A model generated the notes under the pieces. That model had not been told where the DNA came from. It worked only from the letters and a program-made list of their open reading frames with translations, and searched no databases. The translations under genes and the position numbers were made by a program. DNA of 64,000 bases. It comes from Verrucomicrobium sp. BvORR106. GTDB taxonomy: Bacteria; Verrucomicrobiota; Verrucomicrobiia; Verrucomicrobiales; Verrucomicrobiaceae. Location of the stretch: positions 124,001 to 188,000 of the forward strand of contig NZ_BATR01000181.1 of assembly GCF_000739655.1 (NCBI RefSeq). The letters run 5' to 3'. The first letter of the stretch is position 1. Each line of letters begins with the position of its first letter. Below, in pieces: positions 32,738 through 40,853 of this stretch.

Positions 32738-33760
32738 TTACTCTTTCAGGCATTCCGCCGTCATCCAGTCTTCTGCTTTTGGCGAAGCGGCCAGCAGTTT
32801 CTGCCGCACCATCTTCTTCGCCACACTGTCTGCCAGCAGTCCCAATGGTGGCACCTCGCCCTCAAGCAGGCGAAGGTTCTCAGCGGAATCCGGCATGTCC
32901 ATGTTGGACATCACCACCTTGAAGTCGTCATCCGAGAGCCCCAGTCGGCGCTTCACCACTGTCAGGGCCTTCGCCTCCCCACCGGCCAGGAGAGACTGTC
33001 TCGCCTTGAAATGCGCCGCCACCAGCCGCTCAATGTCGTCGGGTCGTTCGCTCAACACCTCCTCCCGGACTACCAGCACGCGACACACCTCCCGGTTCAT
33101 TCGTCGGCTGCTAAAGAGTTCCACCGCTCCCTTCGCCTTCAGCCTTGTCGTCCAGGGCTCGCCGGTCACCACCGTGTCCAGCTCACCCGCCAGGTAAGCA
33201 GTCTCCATCTCCGCCAGATTCATCGCCACGGTCTCCAGGGAGCCCTCAGACATTCCGGCTTCCTCCAGTGCGGTGCTCAAGACAAAGGAGCCAACGGAGT
33301 TCATCTCAACTCCTGTCCGCTTCCCCTTCAACTCCGGCAGGGTCGCGACTCCCGGACGCGTCAGCAGGGCGTCCCCCCCCTTCGAGAAACCGACCACCAT
33401 CACCACCCTGACATCGTTCCTGCTCTCCAGCAGCCGCAAGACCTCATCCAGGGAAACGACAGCGGCATCCACCACCCGGTTCGCGAAAGCCACCTTAGTG
33501 GCAGAGGACCACGACATTTCGACCAGCTGCACCTCCTCCCGGGGCAGGAGTCCTGTTTCCCTGGCATAAATGAGTGTCTCCGAGCCCGGCCAGACTCCAA
33601 TGGCCACCTTCAGCGGTCGAACCTCATCAGGAGGGTGCCACGTAAGGGTGCCATAGAGCAAGAATGCCGACGCCGCCAGCAACCCGCCCACTCCCCAGAT
33701 CCAAACCGGTAGGGGGCTCTCCCCTGCTTTGCCGGAAGTCTTCTGCTTCTTCTCCTTCAT
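32738..33760 (-). CDS. Membrane-anchored periplasmic substrate-binding protein (SsuA/ThiY/NMT1-like)
   Basis: The 340-residue protein has one N-terminal membrane helix (about 20-40: LPVWIWGVGGLLAASAFLLYG) and an NMT1/SsuA-type binding domain (LKVAIGVWPGSETLIYARETGLL, AFANRVVDAAVVSLDEVLRLLE, VVMVVGFSKGGDALLTRPGV, LAGELDTVVTGEPWTTRLKAKG). Such domains bind sulfonates, nitrate or thiamine precursors for ABC importers, but no permease or ATPase gene is nearby. Instead it heads an operon with a histidine kinase and response regulator, so a sensory co-receptor role is likely. The ligand is unknown. Confidence 0.85.
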   Translation of the reverse strand: MKEKKQKTSGKAGESPLPVWIWGVGGLLAASAFLLYGTLTWHPPDEVRPLKVAIGVWPGSETLIYARETGLLPREEVQLVEMSWSSATKVAFANRVVDAAVVSLDEVLRLLESRNDVRVVMVVGFSKGGDALLTRPGVATLPELKGKRTGVEMNSVGSFVLSTALEEAGMSEGSLETVAMNLAEMETAYLAGELDTVVTGEPWTTRLKAKGAVELFSSRRMNREVCRVLVVREEVLSERPDDIERLVAAHFKARQSLLAGGEAKALTVVKRRLGLSDDDFKVVMSNMDMPDSAENLRLLEGEVPPLGLLADSVAKKMVRQKLLAASPKAEDWMTAECLKE

Positions 33761-33948
33761 CGACACACCCCTTCCCATGCCCGGTGCCAGCACTCCCGGG
33801 TGCCTTCTGGATGTTCTCGATGGTGGTCGAACGCGTTCTTCACCCCTTCAGTCAATCGGAAGCCATCGCCATGGAAAACCCCTTTTCTTGCTGATGGGCA
33901 AAATTTGGACTTTAGTGGGGCTCCTACCCGTCGCCTGTCGCGCCTGCC

Positions 33949-34404
33949 ATGAAGCTCCTTTCCACCGGTGTCCCGGCTCTCCTCCTGGCCCTTGCCAGCT
34001 GTACCCGCATGCCGCCTCCCGCTCCGGGCAGCGGCATGTATTCCGGGCCGGGCGAGGCGGCCTACCGCGGAGGTTACCACCACGGCTTCCAGGACGGCCG
34101 CCGTGGGCGGGACAGCGACTACGAACGCTACTACTACGAGTACAACACCCGCACGGAAAAGCCCTTTGAGAAGGGCTACGACCTCGGGTTTGAGGCGGGA
34201 GAGGACCAGGCCGAAGCCAGGGAGGTGGACCGCGACGCCGCCCAAAACCAGGGCTACGACGCCGGGCGGACTGACGCCGAAAACGGCCAGCCCCCCAGCC
34301 ACCAGCGCCACCGACAGGCCTACACGCTGGACACCGAGACCACCTTTGCCAAGGCCTACGAAAAAGGCTACCGCGAAGGGCGTGCCGCCGCGCGCGGAGA
34401 ATGA
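33949..34404 (+). CDS. Small lipoprotein with repeated Tyr/Gly motifs
   Basis: The 151-residue precursor has a lipobox LASC near residue 18. The mature part is hydrophilic and rich in Tyr, Gly, Arg and Glu. It carries about five spaced repeats of the form (A/K)-Y-x-x-G-(Y/F)-x-x-G: AYRGGYHHGFQDG, FEKGYDLGFEAG, NQGYDAGRTD, FAKAYEKGYREG. This resembles short amphipathic glycine-zipper-like repeats of surface lipoproteins. I do not recognise the family. It lies between the substrate-binding-protein gene (divergent) and lpxC-fabZ. Confidence 0.72.
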   Translation: MKLLSTGVPALLLALASCTRMPPPAPGSGMYSGPGEAAYRGGYHHGFQDGRRGRDSDYERYYYEYNTRTEKPFEKGYDLGFEAGEDQAEAREVDRDAAQNQGYDAGRTDAENGQPPSHQRHRQAYTLDTETTFAKAYEKGYREGRAAARGE

Positions 34405-34467
34405 CCGGGAAGTGAAGTGCTCTCAAGGCTTGACCTCTCCGCATGGCGCGGCTAACTCCCGCGTTCC

Positions 34468-35781
34468 ATGTCAGACCGCCAACACACGATCGCCAAAGCC
34501 GCCTCCCTGGAAGGGACCTCCCTGCATACCGGGGAAAAGGTCACCCTGACGCTGCAACCTGCTCCGGCAGACTTTGGGATCAAGTTCCGTCGCGTAGACT
34601 TGGAGGACCGCCCGTTCATCCCAGCCTCGGTGGAAAAAGTGCAGAAGGTGGAGCGCGCCACCACCATCGCAGAAGGCGGCGTGAACGTCCACACGGTGGA
34701 GCACGTCATCAGCGCACTCGTCGGCATGGGTGTGGACAATTGCATCGTGGAGATGGATGCCAATGAGCCCCCCATCGCAGACGGCAGTTCCCTTCCGTTC
34801 GTCGAGCTCATCAAGAAAGCCGGACTCCAGCAGCAGGATGAGCCCCGCCGCGTTTTCGAAGTGCGTGAGCCCCTGCACCTTGAGTCCCGGGATGGCAGCC
34901 TGCTGACCATCGTGCCGGACAAGAAATTCCGTATTTCCTGCACCCACGTGGGCCCAGAGGGACGCACCACCCAGTTCTACTCCACGGAGATCAACCCGAC
35001 GACCTACGAGAAGGAGATCGCCCCGGCCCGCACCTTTGTGTTCTACGAGGACATCGCCCCCCTCATGGAGAAAGGCCTCATCAAGGGCGGCACACTGGAA
35101 AGCGCCGTCGTCATCCGTGGCGACACCGCCCTGAGCAAGCATCCCCTGCGGTTCAAGGAAGAATTCGTCCGTCACAAGATCCTCGACATCGTCGGCGATC
35201 TGGCCCTCTTCGGCCGCCGCATCAAGGGCCACGTCATCGCCGTGCGCCCCGGTCACGGCCCCAATACCGAGATGGCCCGCGAGCTGCTGCGCACCTACAA
35301 TGAGATGCGCGCCATGGTGCCGGTGCCGATCCAGATCCCCTCAGGCGAAGCCGTCCTCAACATCAACGAGGTGATGAAGATTCTTCCTCACCGCTACCCG
35401 TTCCTCATGGTGGACCGCATCGTGGGCTTCGAAGGCGAAAGCAAGTGCACGGGCGTCAAGAACGTCACCATCAACGAGCCGTTCTTCCAGGGCCACTTCC
35501 CCGGGCATCCCATCATGCCCGGCGTGCTTCAGCTGGAAGCCATGGCCCAGGTGGCCTCCATCCAGCTCCTCCGCTCTCCGGAAAACCAGGGCAAGATCGG
35601 TTACTTCATGAGCGCCGACAATGTGAAGTGGCGTCGCCCCGTCCTCCCAGGAGACATCCTCTTCATCGAGACGGAGCTGCTCAAGGTCAAACGCTCCATC
35701 GGCACGGCCAGAGGACGCTGCATCGTCAATGGACAGGTGGTGAGTGAAGCCGACCTCATGTTCGCTTTGATGGACCGTTGA
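34468..35781 (+). CDS. lpxC-fabZ: Bifunctional LpxC/FabZ: UDP-3-O-acyl-GlcNAc deacetylase and 3-hydroxyacyl-ACP dehydratase
   Basis: Of 437 residues, about 1-285 are Lpx[22 protein letters not shown] and [17 protein letters not shown] supply the zinc ligands, with [12 protein letters not shown] near the end. Residues about 290-437 are FabZ ([43 protein letters not shown] with catalytic His and Glu). LpxC makes the committed step of lipid A; FabZ dehydrates hydroxyacyl-ACP in fatty-acid synthesis and competes for the same hydroxyacyl-ACP pool as LpxA. The fusion is known in Bacteroidota and Verrucomicrobiota, so it is not an assembly error. Confidence 0.96.
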   Translation: MSDRQHTIAKAASLEGTSLHTGEKVTLTLQPAPADFGIKFRRVDLEDRPFIPASVEKVQKVERATTIAEGGVNVHTVEHVISALVGMGVDNCIVEMDANEPPIADGSSLPFVELIKKAGLQQQDEPRRVFEVREPLHLESRDGSLLTIVPDKKFRISCTHVGPEGRTTQFYSTEINPTTYEKEIAPARTFVFYEDIAPLMEKGLIKGGTLESAVVIRGDTALSKHPLRFKEEFVRHKILDIVGDLALFGRRIKGHVIAVRPGHGPNTEMARELLRTYNEMRAMVPVPIQIPSGEAVLNINEVMKILPHRYPFLMVDRIVGFEGESKCTGVKNVTINEPFFQGHFPGHPIMPGVLQLEAMAQVASIQLLRSPENQGKIGYFMSADNVKWRRPVLPGDILFIETELLKVKRSIGTARGRCIVNGQVVSEADLMFALMDR

Positions 35782-35787
35782 TGCCCT

Positions 35788-35815
35788 GATCCGATCCGAT
35801 TCGATTCGATCCGAC
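35788..35815 (+). repeat. Pentanucleotide (GATYC) tandem repeat between lpxC-fabZ and lpxA
   Basis: Five consecutive copies of GATCC/GATTC followed by a degenerate GACTT fill most of the 44-bp gap between the two genes. It is not coding. It could vary in length by slippage and so alter spacing upstream of the lpxA start. Confidence 0.6.
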
Positions 35816-35825
35816 TTGCTGCCAC

Positions 35826-36614
35826 ATGCCTGAGTCACAGATTCATCCCACCGCCGTCATTGCCCCTTCCGCCCGGTTGGGCGCAGGAGTGGTCGTAGGT
35901 CCCTACTGCATCATCGGCCCGGACGTTGAGCTCGGCGACGGCTGCTGGCTGCAAAATCACGTCACCCTCTGCGGCCCCAGCCGCATCGGTGCGAGGAACA
36001 AGTTCTACGCCTACACTTCCATCGGGCAGCAGACGCAGGACCTCAAGTATGCTGGTGAGCCCACCTGGCTGGAGGTCGGAGACGACAACGTCTTCCGCGA
36101 GTTCTGCACGGTGAATCGCGGCACCCTGCCCCACACGAAGACCACGGTGGGCAGTCACAACAACTTCCTCGCGTACTGCCACATCGCCCACGATTGCGTG
36201 GTCGGCAGCCACGTCATTTTTTCCAACAACGGCACGCTGGCGGGTCATGTCACCGTGGAGGATCACGTCATTCTGGGCGGCCTCACCGCCGTGCACCAGT
36301 TCTGCCGACTCGGCCAGCACGCCATCACCGGCGGTTGCTCGAAAATCGTGCAGGACGTCGTGCCTTTCACGATCGTGGACGGCAACCCCGCCCGCGCCCG
36401 TGGCGTCAATATGGTTGGCCTCCAGCGGCACGGACGGAGCGAGACCCAAATTCGCAATCTCCGTCAGGCGTACAAGACCCTCTACCGCAGCAAGCTCAAC
36501 ATCAGTCAGGCACTGGAACAGCTTCGGCAGGACACGACCGACCCAGATCTGGAGCATTTTGTGACTTTCGTCGCCAGCAGCCAGCGCGGCATCGTCGGGG
36601 CGGGCAAGGAATAA
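35826..36614 (+). CDS. lpxA: Acyl-[ACP]-UDP-N-acetylglucosamine O-acyltransferase
   Basis: The 262-residue left-handed parallel beta-helix enzyme shows many hexapeptide repeats (IHPTAVIAPSARLGAGVVVGPYCIIGPDVELGDG). The catalytic His region is AYCHIAHDCVVGSHVIFSNN, with LGGLTAVHQFCRLGQHAITGG after it. It performs the first acyl transfer of lipid A synthesis in the cytoplasm. It follows lpxC-fabZ by 44 bp in the usual order. The C-terminal helices (RSETQIRNLRQAYKTLYRSKLN) are complete. Confidence 0.96.
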   Translation: MPESQIHPTAVIAPSARLGAGVVVGPYCIIGPDVELGDGCWLQNHVTLCGPSRIGARNKFYAYTSIGQQTQDLKYAGEPTWLEVGDDNVFREFCTVNRGTLPHTKTTVGSHNNFLAYCHIAHDCVVGSHVIFSNNGTLAGHVTVEDHVILGGLTAVHQFCRLGQHAITGGCSKIVQDVVPFTIVDGNPARARGVNMVGLQRHGRSETQIRNLRQAYKTLYRSKLNISQALEQLRQDTTDPDLEHFVTFVASSQRGIVGAGKE

Positions 36615-36651
36615 CGACTGTCAGGCGGGTTTTTCCCCCAGCCCGCTCTCA

Positions 36652-37233
36652 TTACTCCAGGAACATCTCCCAATCCGGAACGCCATGGACGTTCCGGATG
36701 AAATAAGTGGAAGGCATCTCCCGCGGCGTGCCCGGCTTGCGCTGGAGCTTCAGCCCCACCTCCTCAGGAGTCCGGTCGGCCTTGCGGCTGTTGATCCTTT
36801 TATCCGCCAGCACGCAGTTGTCCCAACTCGTCTTCCCACCGCGCGACCGCGGCATGATGTGGTCGATATTCCCCTCATCCCGGGTGAGTTTCCTCCCCGT
36901 GTACTGACAGACACCCCCGTCCCGATCCCAGATCCCCCTGCTGCTCAGCTTGGGCCGTCGCTTGGGCACCTTGTCATATCGGGCCAGCACCAGCACGGTG
37001 GGGATGCGGACCGGTCCATGCACGGTCAGCACCGCATTGTCACTGTCCCGCACCGGTAGGAGCAGCCATTCAGGCCACTTGGTGGGGCTCATGTTGTCCC
37101 CCGGAGCGATGTCCAAAGCCGTAGCTGTCCCAGCGGCCATCATGCAAAAAGCATCAGCCGGCGTTTTGATGTCGATCGCCTGCCAGTTGCGGTTAAGCAC
37201 CAGCACCGTCGTCTTATGGAGGACATCGCCCAT
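36652..37233 (-). CDS. HNH endonuclease family protein
   Basis: The 193-residue protein carries an HNH motif: CQYTGRKLTRDEGNIDHIMPRSRGGKTSWDNCVLADKRINSRKADRTPEE (about 110-160), the layout of the widespread HNH family with first Cys pair partly replaced. The N-terminal half (VLVLNRNWQAIDIKTPADAFCMMAAGTATAL) matches proteins of this type conserved across Planctomycetota and Verrucomicrobiota. The domain cuts DNA with a metal in characterised relatives; the physiological role of this group is unknown. It is convergent with lpxA, 37 bp away. Confidence 0.9.
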   Translation of the reverse strand: MGDVLHKTTVLVLNRNWQAIDIKTPADAFCMMAAGTATALDIAPGDNMSPTKWPEWLLLPVRDSDNAVLTVHGPVRIPTVLVLARYDKVPKRRPKLSSRGIWDRDGGVCQYTGRKLTRDEGNIDHIMPRSRGGKTSWDNCVLADKRINSRKADRTPEEVGLKLQRKPGTPREMPSTYFIRNVHGVPDWEMFLE

Positions 37234-37386
37234 GGCTGGGACTACTTGGTGCTAGAGACACGGCAATTAGTCAACCTGTTTGATCTGAGTAAAGCTTCAC
37301 ACAAGAATCACACTCGCGAAGCTCACCGGGAATGCCCCCCACGGAGGCAGTAATTCCCACATCCATCAAAAAAACCAAAGCGCACC

Positions 37387-38025
37387 CTAATCCCCAGAGC
37401 GGGAAGCAAGGTAGATGGATTCGAGAGTCGCCTTGGGCAGAGCTCCGGCGCGCTCAAATTTGCGCGCGGCATCTGTCATTTCTTTGGTGAGGCGATCCGT
37501 CTGCGCGTCCCGCACACAAGAGGGCAGCAGCACGAGATTGATCAGATGATTGGAGAGTTCCGGTGCGTGGACGGGCGGGATCACCACCCCCACCGCAACG
37601 GGCTCACCCTGCCACCCAACCAGAGCGATCAGAGCAGCCTGCCCCTGCTCCAGCCGGACCATGTTCATCGGATCATCAAAGACTTTCAGTTTCCGCGCCG
37701 TCTCGTAGTTGGCGATGAGGGCGTCCTGAATCAGGCCCCGCTTATCGCCAGTGATGCTGAGCTTTTCGCAGGCAGCGCCCACCATCGCTTGCAGATCACG
37801 CCCTTCCATCTCCGCCTTCCGCATGAAATGCAAGATCTTGAAGAAGGCCCCCTCATCCGGGGAGCCCGGACTGGCGATGACTATCCGCCCATTCGCCTGG
37901 GCGTCGAGCACCTTGGAGCATTGCAAGGCCCACCCATCCTCAATCTTTTGGGCACGATCCCGCTGGAGCAGAATCCAGCCGGAATACATACCGACGGCAA
38001 CGATGATGATGGAAAGCAATCTCAT
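37387..38025 (-). CDS. Hypothetical protein with N-terminal membrane anchor
   Basis: The 212-residue protein has a hydrophobic N-terminus (MRLLSIIIVAVGMYSGWILLQRD) acting as signal anchor, then a soluble alpha/beta region (NGRIVIASPGSPDEGAFFKILHFM, VRLEQGQAALIALVGWQGEPVAVGVVIPP). I do not recognise the family. It lies 48 bp upstream of the pilT-like gene's stop on the same strand but with the intervening end of pilT, so it is transcribed after pilT and may share its operon. A role at the membrane is the only inference. Confidence 0.65.
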   Translation of the reverse strand: MRLLSIIIVAVGMYSGWILLQRDRAQKIEDGWALQCSKVLDAQANGRIVIASPGSPDEGAFFKILHFMRKAEMEGRDLQAMVGAACEKLSITGDKRGLIQDALIANYETARKLKVFDDPMNMVRLEQGQAALIALVGWQGEPVAVGVVIPPVHAPELSNHLINLVLLPSCVRDAQTDRLTKEMTDAARKFERAGALPKATLESIYLASRSGD

Positions 38026-38073
38026 GGCTCTGCTGCGATCTTAAGGCGTTTCCTGAGGTGGAGCAAGCAGCCA

Positions 38074-39159
38074 TCAACGACGCATCGCCTGCTGTCGTTG
38101 ATGATTGGCCTGATGCATCATGTTCTTGTCGCGACAACGCACCAGGGCGTCGTCTAGCGAGATGAATCCGTGACGGAGCAAGTGGCTGAGGCTGTCGTCA
38201 ATCGTGTGCATGCCGTCATTGCCCCCGATCTGGATGAGGCCCGGAAGTTGCGCGAAACGACGGCTGCGAATGCACGCGGAGATCCCGTGGTTGTTTGTCA
38301 TGACTTCCGTAGCCAACACCCGGCCGGGTTGATCCAGACGGGTGATGAGATGCTGACAGACCACCCCGATCAGGCTGTGAGCCAGCTGGGAGCTCACATA
38401 GTCCTGAATTTCCTCCGGAAAGGCATCCAGAATTCGCGCCACCGTGGTGCTGGCATCCGTGGTGTGCAGCGTGCCAATGACGAGGTGCCCTGTCTCCGCC
38501 GCCGTGATGGCAATCCGGATGCTCTCCAGGTCGCGCATCTCCCCAATGACGATCACGTCCGCGTCAGCACGGAGGGCACTGCGCAGTGCATGGACGAAGC
38601 TTTGTGTATCCGCCCCCACCTGTCTCTGGCGCACCACCCCGCGGTGATGCTTGAAGACGTACTCCACGGGATCCTCAATGGAGACGATGTTCCCCCCACG
38701 CTCCCGCGCGACCTTTTGGATCATGCTCGCGAGAGTGGTCGTCTTCCCTGAGCCACTCGTCCCTGCGATGAGGATGAGCCCGTGCTCCCGGTCAGTCATT
38801 CTCTCCACATTGGGCCCGTGGCCGAGGTCCGCCAGATCAGGAATGTGTTCTGGGACATGCCGGAAAGACGCTTCCAGATGACTGGTGACGTAGTACGCCG
38901 TCCCGCGGAAGCGCCCCAGATTCTCCACCTCGATGGCAAAGTCCAGCTCCCACTCCTGCTCAAGGCGGGAGCGCTGGGATTCCTTCAGACCGCCCAGGAT
39001 GATCTCGCGGCAGGTTTCGGAATCCAACACTTCGTCAGTCAGAGGCTGTAGAATGCCGTTCAATCTCATCATCGGAGGAGATTCCGCACTGAGATGCAGG
39101 TCCGAGCCGCCATACTGGCAGACGAGGTTGAGGTAGTCGATGAGATCGTGCTGAGCCAT
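38074..39159 (-). CDS. Type IV pilus retraction ATPase PilT
   Basis: The 361-residue hexameric ATPase has the PilT layout: GGSDLHLSAESPPMMRLNG, Walker A AGTSGSGKTTTLAS, IEDPVEYVFKHHRGVVRQRQVGADTQSF (Asp box), VIGEMRDLESIRIAITAAETGHLVIGTLHTTDA (Walker B and His box) and AHSLIGVVCQHL. It powers pilus retraction and twitching at the inner membrane. Walker A reads GTSGSGKT where most PilTs have GPTGSGKS. A second PilT-like gene lies 68 bp upstream. Confidence 0.94.
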   Translation of the reverse strand: MAQHDLIDYLNLVCQYGGSDLHLSAESPPMMRLNGILQPLTDEVLDSETCREIILGGLKESQRSRLEQEWELDFAIEVENLGRFRGTAYYVTSHLEASFRHVPEHIPDLADLGHGPNVERMTDREHGLILIAGTSGSGKTTTLASMIQKVARERGGNIVSIEDPVEYVFKHHRGVVRQRQVGADTQSFVHALRSALRADADVIVIGEMRDLESIRIAITAAETGHLVIGTLHTTDASTTVARILDAFPEEIQDYVSSQLAHSLIGVVCQHLITRLDQPGRVLATEVMTNNHGISACIRSRRFAQLPGLIQIGGNDGMHTIDDSLSHLLRHGFISLDDALVRCRDKNMMHQANHQRQQAMRR

Positions 39160-39227
39160 GAGGAAGAGATTGAGGAGGTAAATTGAGAAGTCCGGCTGGC
39201 TGCCCTATCGGCAGACGCTGGGAGCCG

Positions 39228-40289
39228 TCAGCCACGGATACCGCGGGCCGCCCGGCGGAACTCGGTCTCACTGCCCAGCGCTTCCACCGCCGTGGCCTCG
39301 TTGATGAGGCCGGAGTCAAAGGCCGCCATCGTGCTGTGGACGAAGGCCCTTGTCGATGCATCAGAGCCTTTGCGTAGGAAATCCTGGATGTGGGCGGAGT
39401 CTCGCTGGGAGATCCAATCCCTCACCGCCCCCACGTTTTCAATGTGCTCCACGAGGAGGTGCAGCCCCCCATCCGTTCTCGGAACCAGCTTCTGGCAGAG
39501 CACCCCTACCAACTGGCTGGAAAGCATGTGCGTGCCCACCCCAGCTTGATCCTTGGGGAAGAGATTCAAAAAGCGCTCCATCGTATCACTCACCCTCTCA
39601 GAGTGCAGTGTCGCCAGCACGAGGTGCCCTGTCTCAGACGCCTGCAAAGCCGTCAGAGCAGTGTCGAAGTCGCGAATTTCCCCCACAAAAATCGCATCCG
39701 GCGCCTGGCGCATGGCTCCGCGCAACCCCTGGGCGAAAGAGCCGGTGTCCCGACCCACTTCCCGCTGGGTAAAGTGGCTCATGTCATTGGTGAAGACGTA
39801 CTCCACCGGGTCCTCGATCGTGACCACGTGTCTGGCCAGGCTCTGATTCACCCACTGCAGCAGGGAGGCGATCGTGGTGGACTTCCCTGTTCCCGTCGGC
39901 CCTGTCACCAGCACCAGGCCAAAGTTCCTAGAGGCCCACCTTGTGAGCAAATCCATGGGCACACCGAGAGTCTCCAGGGAAGGGATCTGCGTCTTGATCC
40001 GCCGCAACACCGCCCCCAGGCGGCCCATGGTGCGGTGCAGGTTCACGCGGAAGCGCACATGATTCTGGGAGATCAGGCCTGAATCACGGTCCATGTCGGT
40101 GGCGGGATCCGCGCCACAGGCCTGCCAGAGCGCCAGAATCTGCGGCAAGCTCAGCGGCTCGTCCCCATACACCATCAGCTGTTCATTGATCTTGAATCGC
40201 GGCAGTTCCCCCTCCTGAAGGAACAGGTCGCTGACCTGGTGCTGTTCCGCGGCCTCGAGAAGGGAGTCAATGCTCAGAGTAGATGACAT
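39228..40289 (-). CDS. PilT/PilU-type type IV pilus ATPase paralogue
   Basis: The 353-residue paralogue has QHQVSDLFLQEGELPRFKIN, Walker A VTGPTGTGKSTTIASLL, IEDPVEYVFTNDMSHFTQREVGRDTGSF, IFVGEIRDFDTALTALQASETGHLVLATLHSERVSDTMERFL and SSQLVGVLCQKLVPR. The AIRNR-type retraction motif is not obvious, so it may be PilU-like or an accessory to the downstream PilT. It is the first gene of the pair. No other pilus genes are in view. Confidence 0.92.
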   Translation of the reverse strand: MSSTLSIDSLLEAAEQHQVSDLFLQEGELPRFKINEQLMVYGDEPLSLPQILALWQACGADPATDMDRDSGLISQNHVRFRVNLHRTMGRLGAVLRRIKTQIPSLETLGVPMDLLTRWASRNFGLVLVTGPTGTGKSTTIASLLQWVNQSLARHVVTIEDPVEYVFTNDMSHFTQREVGRDTGSFAQGLRGAMRQAPDAIFVGEIRDFDTALTALQASETGHLVLATLHSERVSDTMERFLNLFPKDQAGVGTHMLSSQLVGVLCQKLVPRTDGGLHLLVEHIENVGAVRDWISQRDSAHIQDFLRKGSDASTRAFVHSTMAAFDSGLINEATAVEALGSETEFRRAARGIRG

Positions 40290-40707
40290 GAAGGACGGCG
40301 TTTTATCACAGGGTCAGACAGGCTGGCAACGGCATTTGTGGAACGACTCTGACCTCTAGTTGCCAGACACTCCTCCACAAACCCCCGGACGGACCTGAAG
40401 TTGCAGGTTTTGCCGGGAACGGCGGGAACGAAATACGCCAGGCGCCCCACCCTGGACCAGGCCAGCCCTTCCCGCCCACGCCGCCCCGCCATCCCGGGCC
40501 GCCGGCCTGAGCTCAATGAAACAACCAAGCCCGACGGCTGGAGGGCACCAAAGGTTTCAGGAAACAGAATCCTGCGTCGAAAGTTGCGGAAAACTGGAGG
40601 GGTTGCCCGGGGTGATGCAAAAATTCACCTGCCTGGCGAGGGGTTCTATCCGCCAACTTTATTTTGACCTGCTGGTCCTGCCACTGTTCTCATTCTTGGA
40701 GAAAGAG
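40290..40707. other. Gene-free interval between the PilT-like gene and tRNA-Glu
   Basis: The 418 bases hold no convincing gene: the short frames here lack family sequence, and one runs into the tRNA. On the minus strand TTGCCA (40324-40329) and GATAAA (40302-40307) are spaced 16 bp and could be the promoter of the pilT-like pair. No other structure is recognised. Confidence 0.5.
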
Positions 40708-40782
40708 TGGCGACCCCTACGAGAATCGAACTCGTGTCGCATCCGTGAAAGGGATGTGTCCTAACCGCTAGACGAAGGGGTC
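40708..40782 (-). tRNA. tRNA-Glu (anticodon UUC)
   Basis: On the minus strand, acceptor GACCCCT pairs with AGGGGTC, the D-arm contains GTCTAGCGGTTAGGAC, the anticodon stem CATCC/GGATG encloses CTTTCAC with anticodon TTC, the T-arm contains GAGTTCGATTCTC, and CCA is encoded. It lies 71 bp downstream of waaA and could share its transcript. Confidence 0.96.
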
Positions 40783-40853
40783 GTTTGTGCGGGCTGTTAT
40801 TGTGCCCGGGATCCGAAAATGTGCAACTAGATTTTGCTCATTTTCTTCAACTT

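Noticed and set aside
34468-35781. lpxC-fabZ fusion as an assembly error or a new fusion
   Set aside because: This fusion is a known feature of Bacteroidota and Verrucomicrobiota and is followed by lpxA in the standard order.
38074-40289. The two PilT-type genes as one duplicated pseudogene pair
   Set aside because: Both have full-length sequence with intact Walker A/B, Asp and His boxes and differ strongly, so they are two functional paralogues.
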